Positions 22,851 through 34,156 are shown, counted from the first letter of the stretch. The stretch: DNA of 45,349 nt from Nemertoderma westbladi (GCA_032718475.1 JAUCBJ010001157.1:1-45349); one strand, 5' to 3'. Numbers and translations are program-made. Notes: generated by a model from the sequence alone, not told the origin.

Positions 22851-22997
22851 TCCTATAAAATCTTAAATAAATAATAATGATAAACTAATGACATAGACGA
22901 GCTAAAAAGAGCAAATCAGAATTCCGACAATATTGCAATGGAATTGGAATACACTGCGTTGTACCGGTATTACAATATACTTTGAAAGATTCCGACT

Positions 22998-23636
22998 TAT
23001 TTTACCTCGGTCCTACGAATTACCCAAAAAAACACAAAATTACCCAAAAATACACAAAAAAACACAAAAAAATACAAAAAAACACAAAAATTTACCCGAA
23101 AACACACACAATAAAACACAAAAAAACATAATATTACCCAAAAAACTTACCCAAAAAGACAAAAATAATTTATATCCTATAGGGTTGGAAAAATAAGACT
23201 GTAACCTGTGTTCTTTGGTTATCGTTTATTGTTTTGGTTAGAAAACCCTGCTACTGTAACCTGCTCCTTTCAGCCTTTCCATTTTAATTAAGAAATCTGA
23301 TTTTGTATGCTGTCTGGCATTCTGGGTGGGTAGGCTTACCGGTAAACCGGTGGCAGTAAGTCATTAAATGAATCTTCAAATTAACGATACGAAATGTAAT
23401 ATTTTGAAAAAAGGTGAAAAGTGAAAACTGAAAAGTGAAACTCTTCTTACAATTAACCTAAATCTTATTGTAGATACATTGTTTATGAAAAACATTTTAT
23501 TTTTTTTTTTGTCTTTTTGGGTAATATTGTGTTTTTTTGTGTACTTTTTTGTATTTTTTTGTGTTTTTGTGTGTATTTTTGTGTTTTTTTTGGGTAATAT
23601 TGTGTTTTTTTGGGTAATTCGTAGGACCCTTTTACC
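22998..23636. mobile_element. Foldback element of ttaccc/acacaaaaa arrays around a U copy
   Basis: The left arm (to about 23190) starts cctcggtcctacgaattacc and continues as degenerate repeats of ttacccaaaaa and aacacaaaaa. The right arm (about 23490-23636) is the reverse complement, ending gggtaattcgtaggaccc. The centre holds a full U copy (tcgtttattgttttggttag and ctgtaacctgctcctttcag, 23218-23275). Confidence 0.88.
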
Positions 23637-24029
23637 TTGAACGGCATATGTGAATGTTTTAGTTAGAATCGTTCAAAGTCTACCGTAGTAGACTTACGAC
23701 TCAATGTATTCTGCTGTATTACTGAGCATGCTTAGCTGAGTATGGAGTACGGTACGTTCTTAAACTACTGTATTACGTGATACACTGACGCACGCAGTAT
23801 TAACGAGTCACAATAAACATTATTTGCTTTATACCGGTACTATACTGCTATATACAGTACCGTCTGACCGTACCGGTACATGACATAATCAATAAATATA
23901 TTTATCAGTATATATATACATACCGTGCAGCCGTGGAGGCCTAATCTGGTCTGTCCCTGTGTATGTGGAACACAACGCACAAAGGTTGCTTTTGTTAGTA
24001 CTGTAGTATAGGCCTATCTCAGTTAAACT

Positions 24030-24350
24030 CACCTGAAGGCCTGAAGCTAGGTTCTTTAGGATGATCAGAAGTAATACTGTAAATAAACACTGCAGGAAAC
24101 TTATAGTTTGGATCGCCTGGGGCTGGGGGTCGTATTGTCGGGATTTCGTTAACATTATCATAATTTCGTAGTAATATATCCAACAACGTTTGTGTATGTA
24201 ACGGTTTATGCAATGGAATAAGTATGGATAGCGCCGTTATGGCTGCTTGGCACTTGGGTACGGTACCGTAGCGTTCAGGCGTTGGGTGGTTCTGAATACT
24301 GGAATACTGAATACGTTGTCAGAGGTAGGAAAGTACAGCAGCAGGACTAC
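24030..24350 (-). CDS. Unrecognised open frame with an excellent splice donor (candidate exon)
   Basis: The minus strand is open for about 105 codons without an ATG, from about 24350. It contains PLHTQTLLDILLRNYDNVNE, PTIRPPAPGDPNYKF and SDHPKEPSFRPS, and ends at TCAG|GTGAGTTT (donor at 24031-24024). The composition looks like a real protein. A tentative acceptor is attcag near 24300. It could belong to a host gene or be the first exon of the MULE-like element downstream. I do not recognise the family. Confidence 0.4.
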
Positions 24351-24620
24351 GACTGTACGAGTATATTGTACTGTTGTAGGCACTACGTACCTGACTACAG
24401 TATGTAAATGTACCGTACTTGGCTTGGCTGGCGTTGGACTTGGACAGTTGGAAGTCTTTGGGTAAAGGCGAGTAGTACAGTACTACAGTACTGCAGTGGG
24501 CAGGTAGGCCTAATCCATCTGTGCACCAGCACTGCCTGACTGCTGGACTGCAGGCTGCTGTCCTGCACTATCATAATACACCAAACTGCTAAACAACTTT
24601 ATATCGTTTGTAGGATTGAG

Positions 24621-24778
24621 CTTATTTGAATTTACCTCTCTTTTCTTATAAAGCTCTAGTTCGATTCATTCATTGGTTACCTACGCGAAAAATTTACCTA
24701 GGCGAAACTGCATTCCATCACATACGCGTAGCCTACGCGTAGGCTACACCTACGCCGAAAAGTCAAACCCACAATTCG
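24621..24778 (-). repeat. Right arm of the 158-bp inverted repeat pair
   Basis: Starts gcttatttgaatttacctct and ends gaaaagtcaaacccacaatt; the reverse complement of 19454-19611 with scattered differences. It includes tacgcgtagcctacgcgtag. Confidence 0.85.
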
Positions 24779-25301
24779 TAAAAAAAGGAGGACAAAAAAA
24801 GTCAAATAAAAGGACATAAAAAATCACTGCCTAATATTACTGAATACTGTCTGACTATAATATGTCAATACTCAACCTTGTCTACCAGCAGACCGGTACT
24901 GCTCTCTATCAGTCTATACCATGGCCTAGTCTATACTACACAGCGGCTACAGCGCTACAGTAGTACCGGTACAGTCCTGCGGTCTGACAGTATACCAGTA
25001 CAGCCAGTATACATCAGTACATACAGGTGCAGAGGTATGGTACCGGTATAGCAGGTATAGACTGATAGAGGCAAGAGGTATATGGCTATGCAGTAACCTC
25101 TCAATCCTGCAATCTCACTGATCTCAACGTACTGACATATAATGTGAAAAAAGACGGCAAGTGAAATATTGCTGGCATATCCTGATATCAGCATATGGAA
25201 TACATAGGCCTAGGGTAGCCTACCGTACCGGAGTAGGGTAGCAGAAAATTTCCACCCCCCTAAAAATTCACCCCTGGTTAAAATTCCCTAGTGTATTTTC
25301 A

Positions 25302-25323
25302 CCCCCCCCCCCCCCCCCCCCCC
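25302..25323 (+). repeat. Poly(C) run, 22 nt
   Basis: Uninterrupted C run about 140 bp upstream of the acccaactac minisatellite. Confidence 0.95.
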
Positions 25324-25465
25324 GGTTGCCGGTTAGACATTAGAATTCACTAGGTCAGTAGGTGCTAGACGTGCTAGGCTGCTGGTATTTTTTAGTAAAA
25401 TTAAACCCCCCTCAGCTCAGTGTACAGGTGTATTCTTACCATACAGCCATACACGGGTCAGCCTA

Positions 25466-25640
25466 ATCACCCAACTACACCCAACTTTCACCCAACTACA
25501 CCCAACTACACCCAACTACACCCAACTACACCCAACTTTCACCCAACTACACCCAACTTTCACCCAACTACCACCCAACTACACCCAACTTTCACCAACT
25601 ACACCCAACTTCAACACAACAGCATCCAACTTACACCAAA
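25466..25640 (+). repeat. cacccaacta minisatellite, copy a
   Basis: Units of 10-12 bp, cacccaacta and cacccaacttt, about 15 copies. The same array in reverse complement is at 29240-29440 and 27005-27185. Confidence 0.93.
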
Positions 25641-25644
25641 CTAT

Positions 25645-26215
25645 ACTGTATGGCACCTATCTTCCACAAATTACAATATGTACAGTAACAAACTCTGAAC
25701 TTCTTTGAGGAATTGCTGAGATATGAACTTTTAAAAGTTGCATGTACTCGTGCTGTATTTTGCCATCACTGCCCTGCAATTATGAAAATAACTAACTAAC
25801 ATTTTATTTTTATTGCAGGTTGATTCTAGAATAATTGATGAATTTAGCAAAAAATATACAAAGGAGAGACACAGAGACTATTGACGAACGATCCAGATAC
25901 CTATAGATGTCTACACATACCACGCATCAAAACTCCAAACTAAGCTACAGTACAAACTAAACTGGCGCTGTGGGATTGCGGTGAAAATGAAAACGGTATT
26001 GATACACAGGAGGGTCACCGTCACAGCCTTAACGACGAAATCGCATTATTGGAAACTTCTGCTGTGGGAATAGCAATGCAGATAATTCGTACAAAGTTAA
26101 TGGACATAAGTTCTATATTATACAGTATGTTTAATGCAATTATAATAATGTAATTATCCTTTATGTATCATAGAATACAAGAAAATAAACTGTAACATTA
26201 TTTTCAGCTTCTTTA
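25645..26215 (+). repeat. Left arm of a large inverted duplication
   Basis: Contains cttccacaaattacaatatg, ctgagatatgaacttttaaa, ttgattctagaataattgat, gtattgatacacaggagggt and ccttaacgacgaaatcgcat. All occur in reverse complement at 28735-29225. Not coding: stops interrupt every frame in at least one copy. Confidence 0.88.
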
Positions 26216-26545
26216 TCTTAAACTTTATAGCCTTTATACTGTATTAATTAATTTTTAACGAAACAACAGAAATAATTTTAGAACTTTTTACATTTCTCAT
26301 TACATTTTACATGTCTCAAGTTTACACTCCATTTGGCTCCCTGATCCAATCTTAATGGTTAGCAAATAAAGTACTTTCTGTATAATATAGGCGAATAATA
26401 AATTTCTCATGGAACCAAAATAATAAACGAAAGATAAGATCAAATTAATATAAAGGCCACGAAGTTTAGAATAAAACTGTTGAAAATAAAGACTACTGTA
26501 TGTTACAATCTTTCTTGTAATATGATACAAAGGATAATTATAATA

Positions 26546-26675
26546 TTTTATTGTTAAATTTCTGAATTACTTAACGCTTGTCCTTGGACAAGCCGTAAAT
26601 ATAGTAGATAGATGGATTATTTGCGGCTCGTCCATAGACGAGCGTTAAGTAATCAAGAAATTTAACAATAAAACA
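26546..26675. repeat. Hairpin, about 45-bp arms
   Basis: attgttaaatttctgaatta and cttaacgcttgtcc on the left pair with gacgagcgttaagta and aagaaatttaacaataaa on the right, across a loop of about 40 bp. Small palindromic MITE or cruciform-prone site inside the larger inverted duplication. Confidence 0.85.
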
Positions 26676-27004
26676 ACATATTATAGTGTATAATGTACTT
26701 TTATCTCACTTCGGTCCCTCGTTTCAATATTTCACTAACTCGAATATGATAATAACTCGAAATAAATTTTCCAGTATTTACTAATTATCATAGTGCGTTA
26801 AGGCTCGCCTTTACTACGTGGCTCGCATGTTCTCGCTGTTATGCCTCAGAACTAAACATTAGATATATTGTACTGTATGTCCTACTCATCTTCACATCCA
26901 AAAAAGCGACGTAGATTAGGATTTGTATGGTTTTTGACAATTTTATAATTTGCTTTATAATTTTTTATTTTCAAAAATCCTGACCTTCGAGAAAGTGGTG
27001 AAAG

Positions 27005-27185
27005 GTAAGTGTAGTTGGGTGGAAGTGAGACAATGTTGAGTGTACTGTAGTTGGGTGATAGTTGGGTGTAGTTGGGTGGAGAATTGGGTGTAGTTGGGTG
27101 AAAGTTGGGTGTTGTTGGGGGTAGTTGGGTGAAAGTTGGGTGTAGTTGGGTGAGAGTTGGGTGGAAGTGGAGTGTAGTTGGGTGA
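27005..27185 (-). repeat. cacccaacta minisatellite, copy b (inverted)
   Basis: On the + strand, gtgtagttgggtgaaagttg units. It lies midway between the two outer copies, in the same orientation as the right-hand one. Confidence 0.92.
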
Positions 27186-27490
27186 AAGTGAGTCAAAGTT
27201 GAGTGTAGATGGTTGGAGAGTTTGGTGTTCTGTGGGACGAGTCACGCTTTCAGGGCAAGCCTTAGCGCACAATTGCAATTAGTAAAAATAGGGCAAAATT
27301 TCATCTCCAGTCGGTCGTTCTGTCCGCTTGTCTGTCTGTAACGAAAAAATCATTCGTAAGTAACTTTTGAAGATTTTCGCCAACTGATCCACATTAAAGC
27401 CCCATGAGAAACCCCACTTGGGATCCGACTATGTAGCAACATACCTAAAGTGTGTGACATATTATTCATTCACATGTGAGAATTTAGCTT

Positions 27491-28022
27491 GGAAACCTCA
27501 ATGTTGATCAGATAGACTTTGCTGATGACTTAGGAGTACTCTCAGAATCATTAGAGGGAGCCCAACGGCTCCTCAGCTCATTAGAACATTCTGCTTCTAG
27601 TGTTGGTCTTTTTATTACCTCCAGAAAGAGAATTTTGACAGTTAACTTTGAAAGTCCTCAGCAAGTCTCTGATCGGATGAGCATAAGCTCAAAGGATGGT
27701 ATGCTTGAGCATGTGGACAACTTCTGTTACCTGGGATCATGGATCCGGAAGTCAGGTGAGGACCTTCGAATACGTAAGGGAAAGGCATGGGCAGCCTTGA
27801 ATAGGCTTTCCAGGATTTGGAAGTCACCGAGAATTAATCGGAAACTCAAGGTCCGATTATTTAGAGCAGCAGTAGTTCCAGTACTCCTCTACGGGAGTCC
27901 ATGCTGGGCTCTAACTGCTGAGGACACCAAATCTCTGGATGGCACATTCACAAGAATGCTACGCTGGGTTCATTGTGTCAAGTACAATGCACACATTAGT
28001 TTGGAAACCTCAATGTTGATCA
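27491..28022 (+). repeat. 20-bp direct repeats bracketing the RT fragment
   Basis: ggaaacctcaatgttgatca is identical at 27491-27510 and 28003-28022 (offset 512). Possible target-site duplication or template-switch signature. Confidence 0.8.
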
Positions 28023-28027
28023 CATGA
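27503..28027 (+). pseudogene. Non-LTR retrotransposon reverse transcriptase fragment
   Basis: A single open frame begins at the RT catalytic region: QIDFADDLGVLSESLEG contains the F-A-D-D motif. It continues with NFCYLGSWIRKSGEDLRIRK, WAALNRLSRIWKSPRINRK and VVPVLLYGSPCWALT, the post-palm and thumb blocks seen in animal LINEs. The N-terminal endonuclease, the RT fingers and the 3' end are missing, so it is a fragment. A 20-bp direct repeat brackets it. Confidence 0.88.
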
Positions 28028-28584
28028 GGATTTTCGAATGGGTGGAATGTCTGAAAGATTAAATACACTTCTCCCATTTCGTTGTTTGTAATAAAATAAG
28101 CTGAATATTGTCATATCCTACTGTACATATACTGTACAGTATGTACTAGAGACCACAAACCGCGTCTATATGATTACGTTGATCAACGTCTGCAATTCTC
28201 TACCCTAGTGTGATGAATTATTATTTCTACTACTGTAAGATCTGTAATGTATAACGATCTTATCGATTCTCTTACTGTAGAGATCTTGTCCATTCTGGCA
28301 TCGCCTGTATGTGAAGATCATAATAAGTTACTTGCAGAAATTCCCTTGACCTGTACAGATCTTACCAGATCCCCTTTTAGTTTATCAAAAATGTAAAATG
28401 TTCTAAAATTATTGCTGTTGTTTCGTTAAAAATTAATTAATATAAAGGCCATAAAGTTCGCCCATGTGAATAATACCAGGATTTCACTTTTCGGTCGACA
28501 TTTTATTGGAATTTTATGTATGAAGATTTTCTATTTTTTTTAATTTATCTTTTTGATACGTTTCGTTTTGATACGGCTAAATTT

Positions 28585-28640
28585 CGTTTATTGTTTTGGT
28601 TAGATTCAGTCCTTTTGTAACCTGTGATTTTAATGAAAAC
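28585..28640 (+). repeat. U repeat, single copy
   Basis: tttcgtttattgttttggtt, then cttttgtaacctgtgatttt; the second half is diverged. It lies just outside the right arm of the inverted duplication. Confidence 0.75.
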
Positions 28641-28734
28641 CTGGGATTCTTCACATGGGGGCAACTGCAAAGTTAAATATATAACGGCAGAAAGTGTTTA
28701 CATGGGCCCAAGATTAAAATAAAGCTGCTGAAAA

Positions 28735-29225
28735 TAATGTTACAGTTCTTTTTCTTGTATTCTATGATACATAAAGGATAATTACATTATTATAATTGCA
28801 TTAAACATACTGTATAATATAGAACTTATGTCCATTAACTTTGTACGAATTATCTGCATTGCTATTCCCATAACAGAAGTTTCCAATGCGATTTCGTCGT
28901 TAAGGCTGTGACGGTGACCCCCCTGTGTATCAATACCGTTTTCATTTTCACCACAATCCCAAACAGCGCCAGTTTAGTTTTATACTGTAGCTTGGATCGT
29001 TCGTCAATAGTCTCTGCGTCTCTCCTTTGTATATTTATTGCTAAATTAATCAATTATTCTAGAACCAACCTGCAATAAATATAAAACGTTAGTTTGTTAT
29101 TTTCATAATTGCTCAGCAGTGGGGGCAACATACAGTACATGAAACATTTAAAAGCTCATATCTCAGCAATTCCTCGAAGAGTTTGTTACTGTACATATTG
29201 TAATTTGTGGAAGTTTGGTGCCATA
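28735..29225 (-). repeat. Right arm of the large inverted duplication
   Basis: Reverse complement of 25645-26215. Ends ctgtacatattgtaatttgt just before the minisatellite, mirroring the left side. Confidence 0.88.
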
Positions 29226-29239
29226 CAGTAGGTATAGTT

Positions 29240-29440
29240 TGGTGTAAGTTGGATGCAGAGTGGAAGTGGAAGTGCAGTGGAAGTTGGGTGTAGTGGGGTG
29301 GAACTGTGTGGGTGTAGTTGGATGAAAGTTGGGTGTAGTTGGGTGAAAGTTGGGTGTAGTTGGGTGAAAGTTGGGTGTAGTTGGGTGAAAGTTGGGTGTA
29401 GTTGGGTGTAGTTGGGTGAAAGTTGGGTGTAGTTGGGTGT
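29240..29440 (-). repeat. cacccaacta minisatellite, copy c (inverted)
   Basis: agttgggtgaaagttgggtg units on the + strand. Outer boundary of the inverted duplication; next to it the tggccgg/tacact sequence mirrors tacacgggtcagcc at 25450. Confidence 0.92.
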
Positions 29441-29509
29441 TTAGGCTGACCGGCCATACACTGCTCTTAGCGATCCTACTTTTTCTCTCGCCCCACTGAC
29501 TAATGACTC

Positions 29510-31210
29510 TGATCAAGCCGTAGATTGCCCCACCCCGATGTTAGCAGATGACATATCGCACTTAGCTGCTTAGCGCCTGGTTCAGACTCGAAGAGCATAT
29601 CGGAAACACTAACTCGGAATCTCGAATGCACTCAAGCGTGGCTCATCGACAACCGCCTAACTCTCCACTTAGGCAGTTAGGTAAAACCGAATGCATCCTA
29701 TTCGGAACAGCTCAACGCTTAGCACTAAACAGCTAAACGAACCACTAAGTGTTACATGCAAAATGGGAAACCAATAGCGACAGGCTGACAGGGACTCTGT
29801 CAACTACCTCGGTTGCAAACTGGATAAAACTCTTAACGGCGAATCAATGGTTGCGACAATAATAAAGACAGAAAGAAGGGCAACTCACGGTTAAAATTCA
29901 TGTGGCGATTTTCTGATTTTCGGGTGCACTAGACTACAATACTCGCCGCCTACTATGCAGCCATGCAATGCATTGATACAACCACTAATGGACTATGCGT
30001 CAGCAGTGTGGTTCCACTCCAGTCAGCCAGTCAGCCATTAGCATCATATGGAGAAACAAACTGGAGGCCCTACAACGCAAATGTATCCGGTATTGCCTAG
30101 GACTGGACAGCCGCTCCCACATCGACAATTCTCATTTCCGTGCTTAATTAACTGGTTACCCGTCAAACTGCGAATTAAACAACACCTGGCAACCATTATG
30201 TACAAAACTCACCCTAACCTCACCCCTAGCTACATACAAGAAATGGTAGAATTCCCGTCATTTACACGTGCCACACGCGCCCCCCCAATCGAAAGCGGTC
30301 ATCCCATACAAGAACACAGCCTTTGGTCAACTTTCCTTTGACTATAACTGTATAAGGGGCCAGCTATCTGGAATAGCTTACTGCGAAATGTAACCGAGTC
30401 AGTATCTCGTGGAAGCCTTCAAACACGCAGTAAAATCACATTACCTGTGCTCACTCGATTGACATCTCGCCCTGCTTTTTAGTTATCTTAAGTTAACTTT
30501 AACTTTCATACTCCTTTACCTACCAAAACAACATATTTTTTAAATTTAAATCGAAGCACCTCAAAATATTTTATGTAAGATATATTTTTATCTAATAATA
30601 CAGTCAGACAGTCCCGGTACTAAGTAATCGGTTTTAATGTTATGCAAGAAATTTTTTGTTCACGAATATTAAAAGAATGATATCCAGCAATACTGAATAT
30701 ATTTCATAATATATTTCAGTCTGTGGCCCGAATTTTTTATTATTTTATGCTAGAAATGTAAATATTCTAGGGCCTACACTTTCTTTATTTTATTTGATAC
30801 TTTTATAGCTTCGCGGTTGAATTATTATTTTATTCAAGAATTATATTTTTTAAATTGGACGTCGAACGGCCTGAACCTATCAACCGCATCTGATTTTTAA
30901 ATTTTTTAAGCACCAAAATGTATATGTGTTTATGTAAACGTAATCTCATATTGTAAATACGGCCTCAGCTGTACTTTTATCTCTGAGACAAACAACGGGG
31001 ACCCTCTCGGAAACAAGGTTCGCCTTAAGACGCTATCCCCGGTGCGCAATGTATCTTAATAACAATTTTAGTAATAATACCATTTTTATAGAACCAAATT
31101 AATACTACAAATCTCTGTCATGTATGTATGTAATGTCATCTATGTTTGTGTTATTTAATTGTGTTATTTTATTGTTCATTTTAATTTAAATGTTATACTT
31201 TGAGCACCAT
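29510..31210 (+). pseudogene. CR1/L2-like LINE remnant: RT 3' half plus 3' UTR
   Basis: Several frames, read in order, give the C-terminal half of a CR1/L2-like reverse transcriptase. AWLIDNRLTLHL and GKTECILFG (29630-29715) are the post-catalytic block. PLMDYASAVWFHS is near 29980 and KCIRYCLGLDSRSHID near 30080. LINWLPVKLRIKQHLATIMY and LTPSYIQEMVEF follow (30145-30250), and RGPAIWNSLLRNV is near 30355. Frameshifts and stops separate these. The 30.5-31.2 kb tail has gggaccctctcggaaacaag and ends AT-rich, like a CR1-type 3' UTR. The copy is 5'-truncated and inactive. Confidence 0.85.
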
Positions 31211-31541
31211 TAAACCAGTAACAATACCAATACCATAGGCAGATAGGAAAATGGAAATGTGAAATAGATACCGGTACGGTAAAATAGTTTTTAAACGTTG
31301 ACCTGTAAGTGAGTTTAAACGCGGGTGGAAATATTTACGTTAAACTAATGGGCCTAATGTTTTTTTTACAAAACTTTTACCCGGTACTTTAAATGTCAGA
31401 ATGTTAGGCCTAGCTGGAGCTGAGCTGCCTAGTTTTAATTATATTCTATTTATAATTATATTAATAATTATTTAGGTACCGGTACCAAATATATTATAAT
31501 TGTAAGCTGGAATTTTATCAGATAATAGATAGACTTGAAGA

Positions 31542-32744
31542 ATGTCGATGAACTCTTCCACCTCCACACAGCTACCCTCAGTTTCTCCAGAGTTTACGAG
31601 ACAAGCTGTCGATGGAATCGTCCTGTCCTTCCTTGTTGTTTTTTCCGCCTTAGGCAACATCATTATCGTCATTATAATTTTCAAGGACCGTCGACTCCAC
31701 ACCATCTGCAACTATTTCATTGTGAGTCTCGCGTGCGCCGATCTTTTTGTCAGCGTATTCATCATGCCATTCGCTGTGGTCATCCATCTAATGGATGGCG
31801 TGTTCATATTCGGCGACGCATTCTGCACGGTTTGGACTTCAGCTGACATCCTCCTAGTCACCGCATCCATCTTTAACCTCTGTGGAGTCAGCCTCGACCG
31901 CTACTGGGCCATCACCGACCCCCTCACCTACAGGAAGAAGATGACAACGCGGCGCTGTGCCTTGATCATCTCCTTTATTTGGATATTCTCGACGGTTTTA
32001 GCATTCGCGCAGATCCTCTGGAGGAACATAATCGTTGACTCCGGCAAGGAACGCGCGAACGAGTCAGAAGACGTCCCGATGTGCGAGATAACCAAGGATA
32101 GAGAGTTCCGTATTGTCTCGTCAATGAGCACAATGTTCGTTCCTCTCTCCATAATGATGTTTATAACCTGTAAGATATTCCGTATAGGTTTAGGAGAGAT
32201 GGGCCGGATGTCATCTCGTCTCCCGCCGATTCTATGGGACGGTGAAACTCCTCCGCACTCTTCGGCCCTCACCGTCGACCAACTAACTCGCTGCATCGTA
32301 TATCGCGAGCGCATAGACGCATTGAGACTCGCTAAAGTACTCGGTTTCGTTGTCGTTATGTTCGTTATTTGTTGGCTACCGTTTTTTTCCTTCTATGTTT
32401 TGGAGGCGTTTTGTCCTGACTATGCGACCTGTGGACTTTCCGTCGATATGTACGTTGTGTTCAGCTGGCTGGGATATTCCAACTCGGGGGTTAATCCCGT
32501 TATTTACCTTTGCGCATTGGGCAGCTACAGGTCCGCCTTGTATCGGTTGATTTGTTTTGACAAAACGTCGGGTTTTAAAAAGAACCCATTGGTCCGTGGA
32601 ACGTCTGTCATGCACAGAGACTTGCAGGACAATATGTTGCGACTTAATCCAGCACAGCAGACGCTCCTTGAAAGAGGGGACACTACAGACAATCACTACA
32701 GAGGTAACAATCCAACTAAATATATTAAAGAATCATATTTATAA
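31542..32744 (+). CDS. Class A aminergic-type G-protein-coupled receptor, single exon
   Basis: 400 residues, seven membrane segments, intronless. Plasma-membrane receptor expected to bind a biogenic amine. Class A landmarks: N39 of GN (TM1), D67 in SLACADLF (TM2), C95 and C181 (disulfide pair), D102 in TM3 (the amine-binding aspartate), DRY at 119-121 followed by W-A-I, P201 in TM5, W278-P280 in CWLPFF, and NPVIY at 318-322. S193, S194 and T197 in TM5 sit where catechol- or indole-hydroxyl contacts usually lie. N4 (NSS) is an N-glycosylation site. The third intracellular loop is short (about 215-260). C338 after TM7 is a likely palmitoylation site. An earlier in-frame ATG was not seen. AATAAA is at 32854-32859. 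The subtype (dopamine, serotonin, octopamine, trace amine) cannot be fixed by eye. Confidence 0.95.
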   Translation: MSMNSSTSTQLPSVSPEFTRQAVDGIVLSFLVVFSALGNIIIVIIIFKDRRLHTICNYFIVSLACADLFVSVFIMPFAVVIHLMDGVFIFGDAFCTVWTSADILLVTASIFNLCGVSLDRYWAITDPLTYRKKMTTRRCALIISFIWIFSTVLAFAQILWRNIIVDSGKERANESEDVPMCEITKDREFRIVSSMSTMFVPLSIMMFITCKIFRIGLGEMGRMSSRLPPILWDGETPPHSSALTVDQLTRCIVYRERIDALRLAKVLGFVVVMFVICWLPFFSFYVLEAFCPDYATCGLSVDMYVVFSWLGYSNSGVNPVIYLCALGSYRSALYRLICFDKTSGFKKNPLVRGTSVMHRDLQDNMLRLNPAQQTLLERGDTTDNHYRGNNPTKYIKESYL

Positions 32745-32853
32745 GACTTTCAGTTAATTTGACGCATCCCACTCGAAAGGGTTTATATATTGTATTATTT
32801 TATATATATGGAACACTTAGAGTTAACGCCTGCAGCAAACTATAGAAAAATTA

Positions 32854-32859
32854 AATAAA
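32854..32859 (+). terminator. Polyadenylation signal of the GPCR gene
   Basis: AATAAA 110 bp after the stop codon, the only canonical signal close downstream. Confidence 0.6.
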
Positions 32860-34139
32860 ATTATCCTTTACAAAAAAAGTTTCCCTTCCCGAAGGATTTT
32901 GGTCGGTTTGCACATTTTTGTTTTTCCATAACTTAATTTAACCAAATTTATTTTCTGTTGTCATAATATAAACGTGAACCTAGGACGCCTTGACTTAATC
33001 ATTGGTTGGTGTAATGTTTTAGTTGCTATGGAAACTTAGTATGTAATATGTTTTCCGCAATCCGTTTGAAGAGACGTAGATTATATAGCGGCTTCTTAAA
33101 TTCCGTAGAATCTGTTCCTAAGTGACGGCTAATTCTTCCGTAAGGGCCTATCTATACATTTGGCGGCTATAATATTTTGGGTAGTGCATAGGAATTTATA
33201 GTCATATAAATCCGGTAAATTCTGCGTTTTTGCGTTGCATTCAAATCTGATCTCTGAAATTGTCATTAATTTTGAACCTAAATTTCTCTCACCTATATAA
33301 TATATTATTAGCCTTAATTCGACACTATATGTAGCAGCAATAACATTCGCTACCAAAACCGAAGTTATTTACGTAACCTCGTCGAAAGACTCAAACCACA
33401 TAATTTGGTTGGATAAAACGATAATTATAATATTTAAATTGTATAGGCCTAATTGTGTGCAACCCCTGTGTTCATAACGGTATATGTAGTATTAGAAACA
33501 GTTGATAAATTGGATGGATTAGGTTTTTTGAACGAGATTACTAATCCCGTATACTTAGAAAGATTTATAAATTTAATTAATTAATACATAATTTGTTACT
33601 TTTGATTACACTATGTAGAGTGAATTTTTTTATAAATGCTAATTTTTATTATTTTGCGACATTTTCTACTAGCGTTTCTTTTTATTCTGTCACGGTGATT
33701 GGGTATGTCAGCAGATAACCTGGCTATCTTTAAATTGTTCGTTTAAATTTGACTTAAGAAGGTTCCGGGTTATTTTGCACTTCCAAACAAAAAATAACGA
33801 ATAGCACTGGTGTTATATTATGCTGAGATCATTGCACTACTGGGGGAGGGGGGTCGTCTAGTCTGCTGGGTTTTATAGTACATTAATATCATGTACACAA
33901 TGTCTTGGAATATAACGAATTGTAGATCATTGTTTTCTGAGCATTTTGTTGTATTTTATAGATTTATTGGCGGAAATAATCTCAATTTTGTAATTAGGAA
34001 TGATATATTTAATATGACCTGCCCCGATGCCGATGCCACCATGAGATACTTTTTCAAACGCCTGTGTTAAAAGTTAGAAAGCGAAAATCAGATTACCCAC
34101 ATCACAATACAATACACCATACCACGGAATATATTGACA
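32860..34139. other. No gene recognised
   Basis: AT-rich intergenic sequence between the GPCR and a 17-C run at 34140. Open frames are short and resemble nothing known. Confidence 0.5.
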
Positions 34140-34156
34140 CCCCCCCCCCCCCCCCC
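34140..34156 (+). repeat. Poly(C) run, 17 nt
   Basis: Followed by tccc and cttaatgagattgcg, the same series as after the C run at 9422. Part of the shared left flank of the foldback family. Confidence 0.95.

Noticed and set aside
25645-29225. Conserved coding region in the inverted arms (e.g. minus 29053-28862)
   Set aside because: The frame is interrupted in the other arm, composition is not protein-like, and similarity is explained by the DNA duplication.
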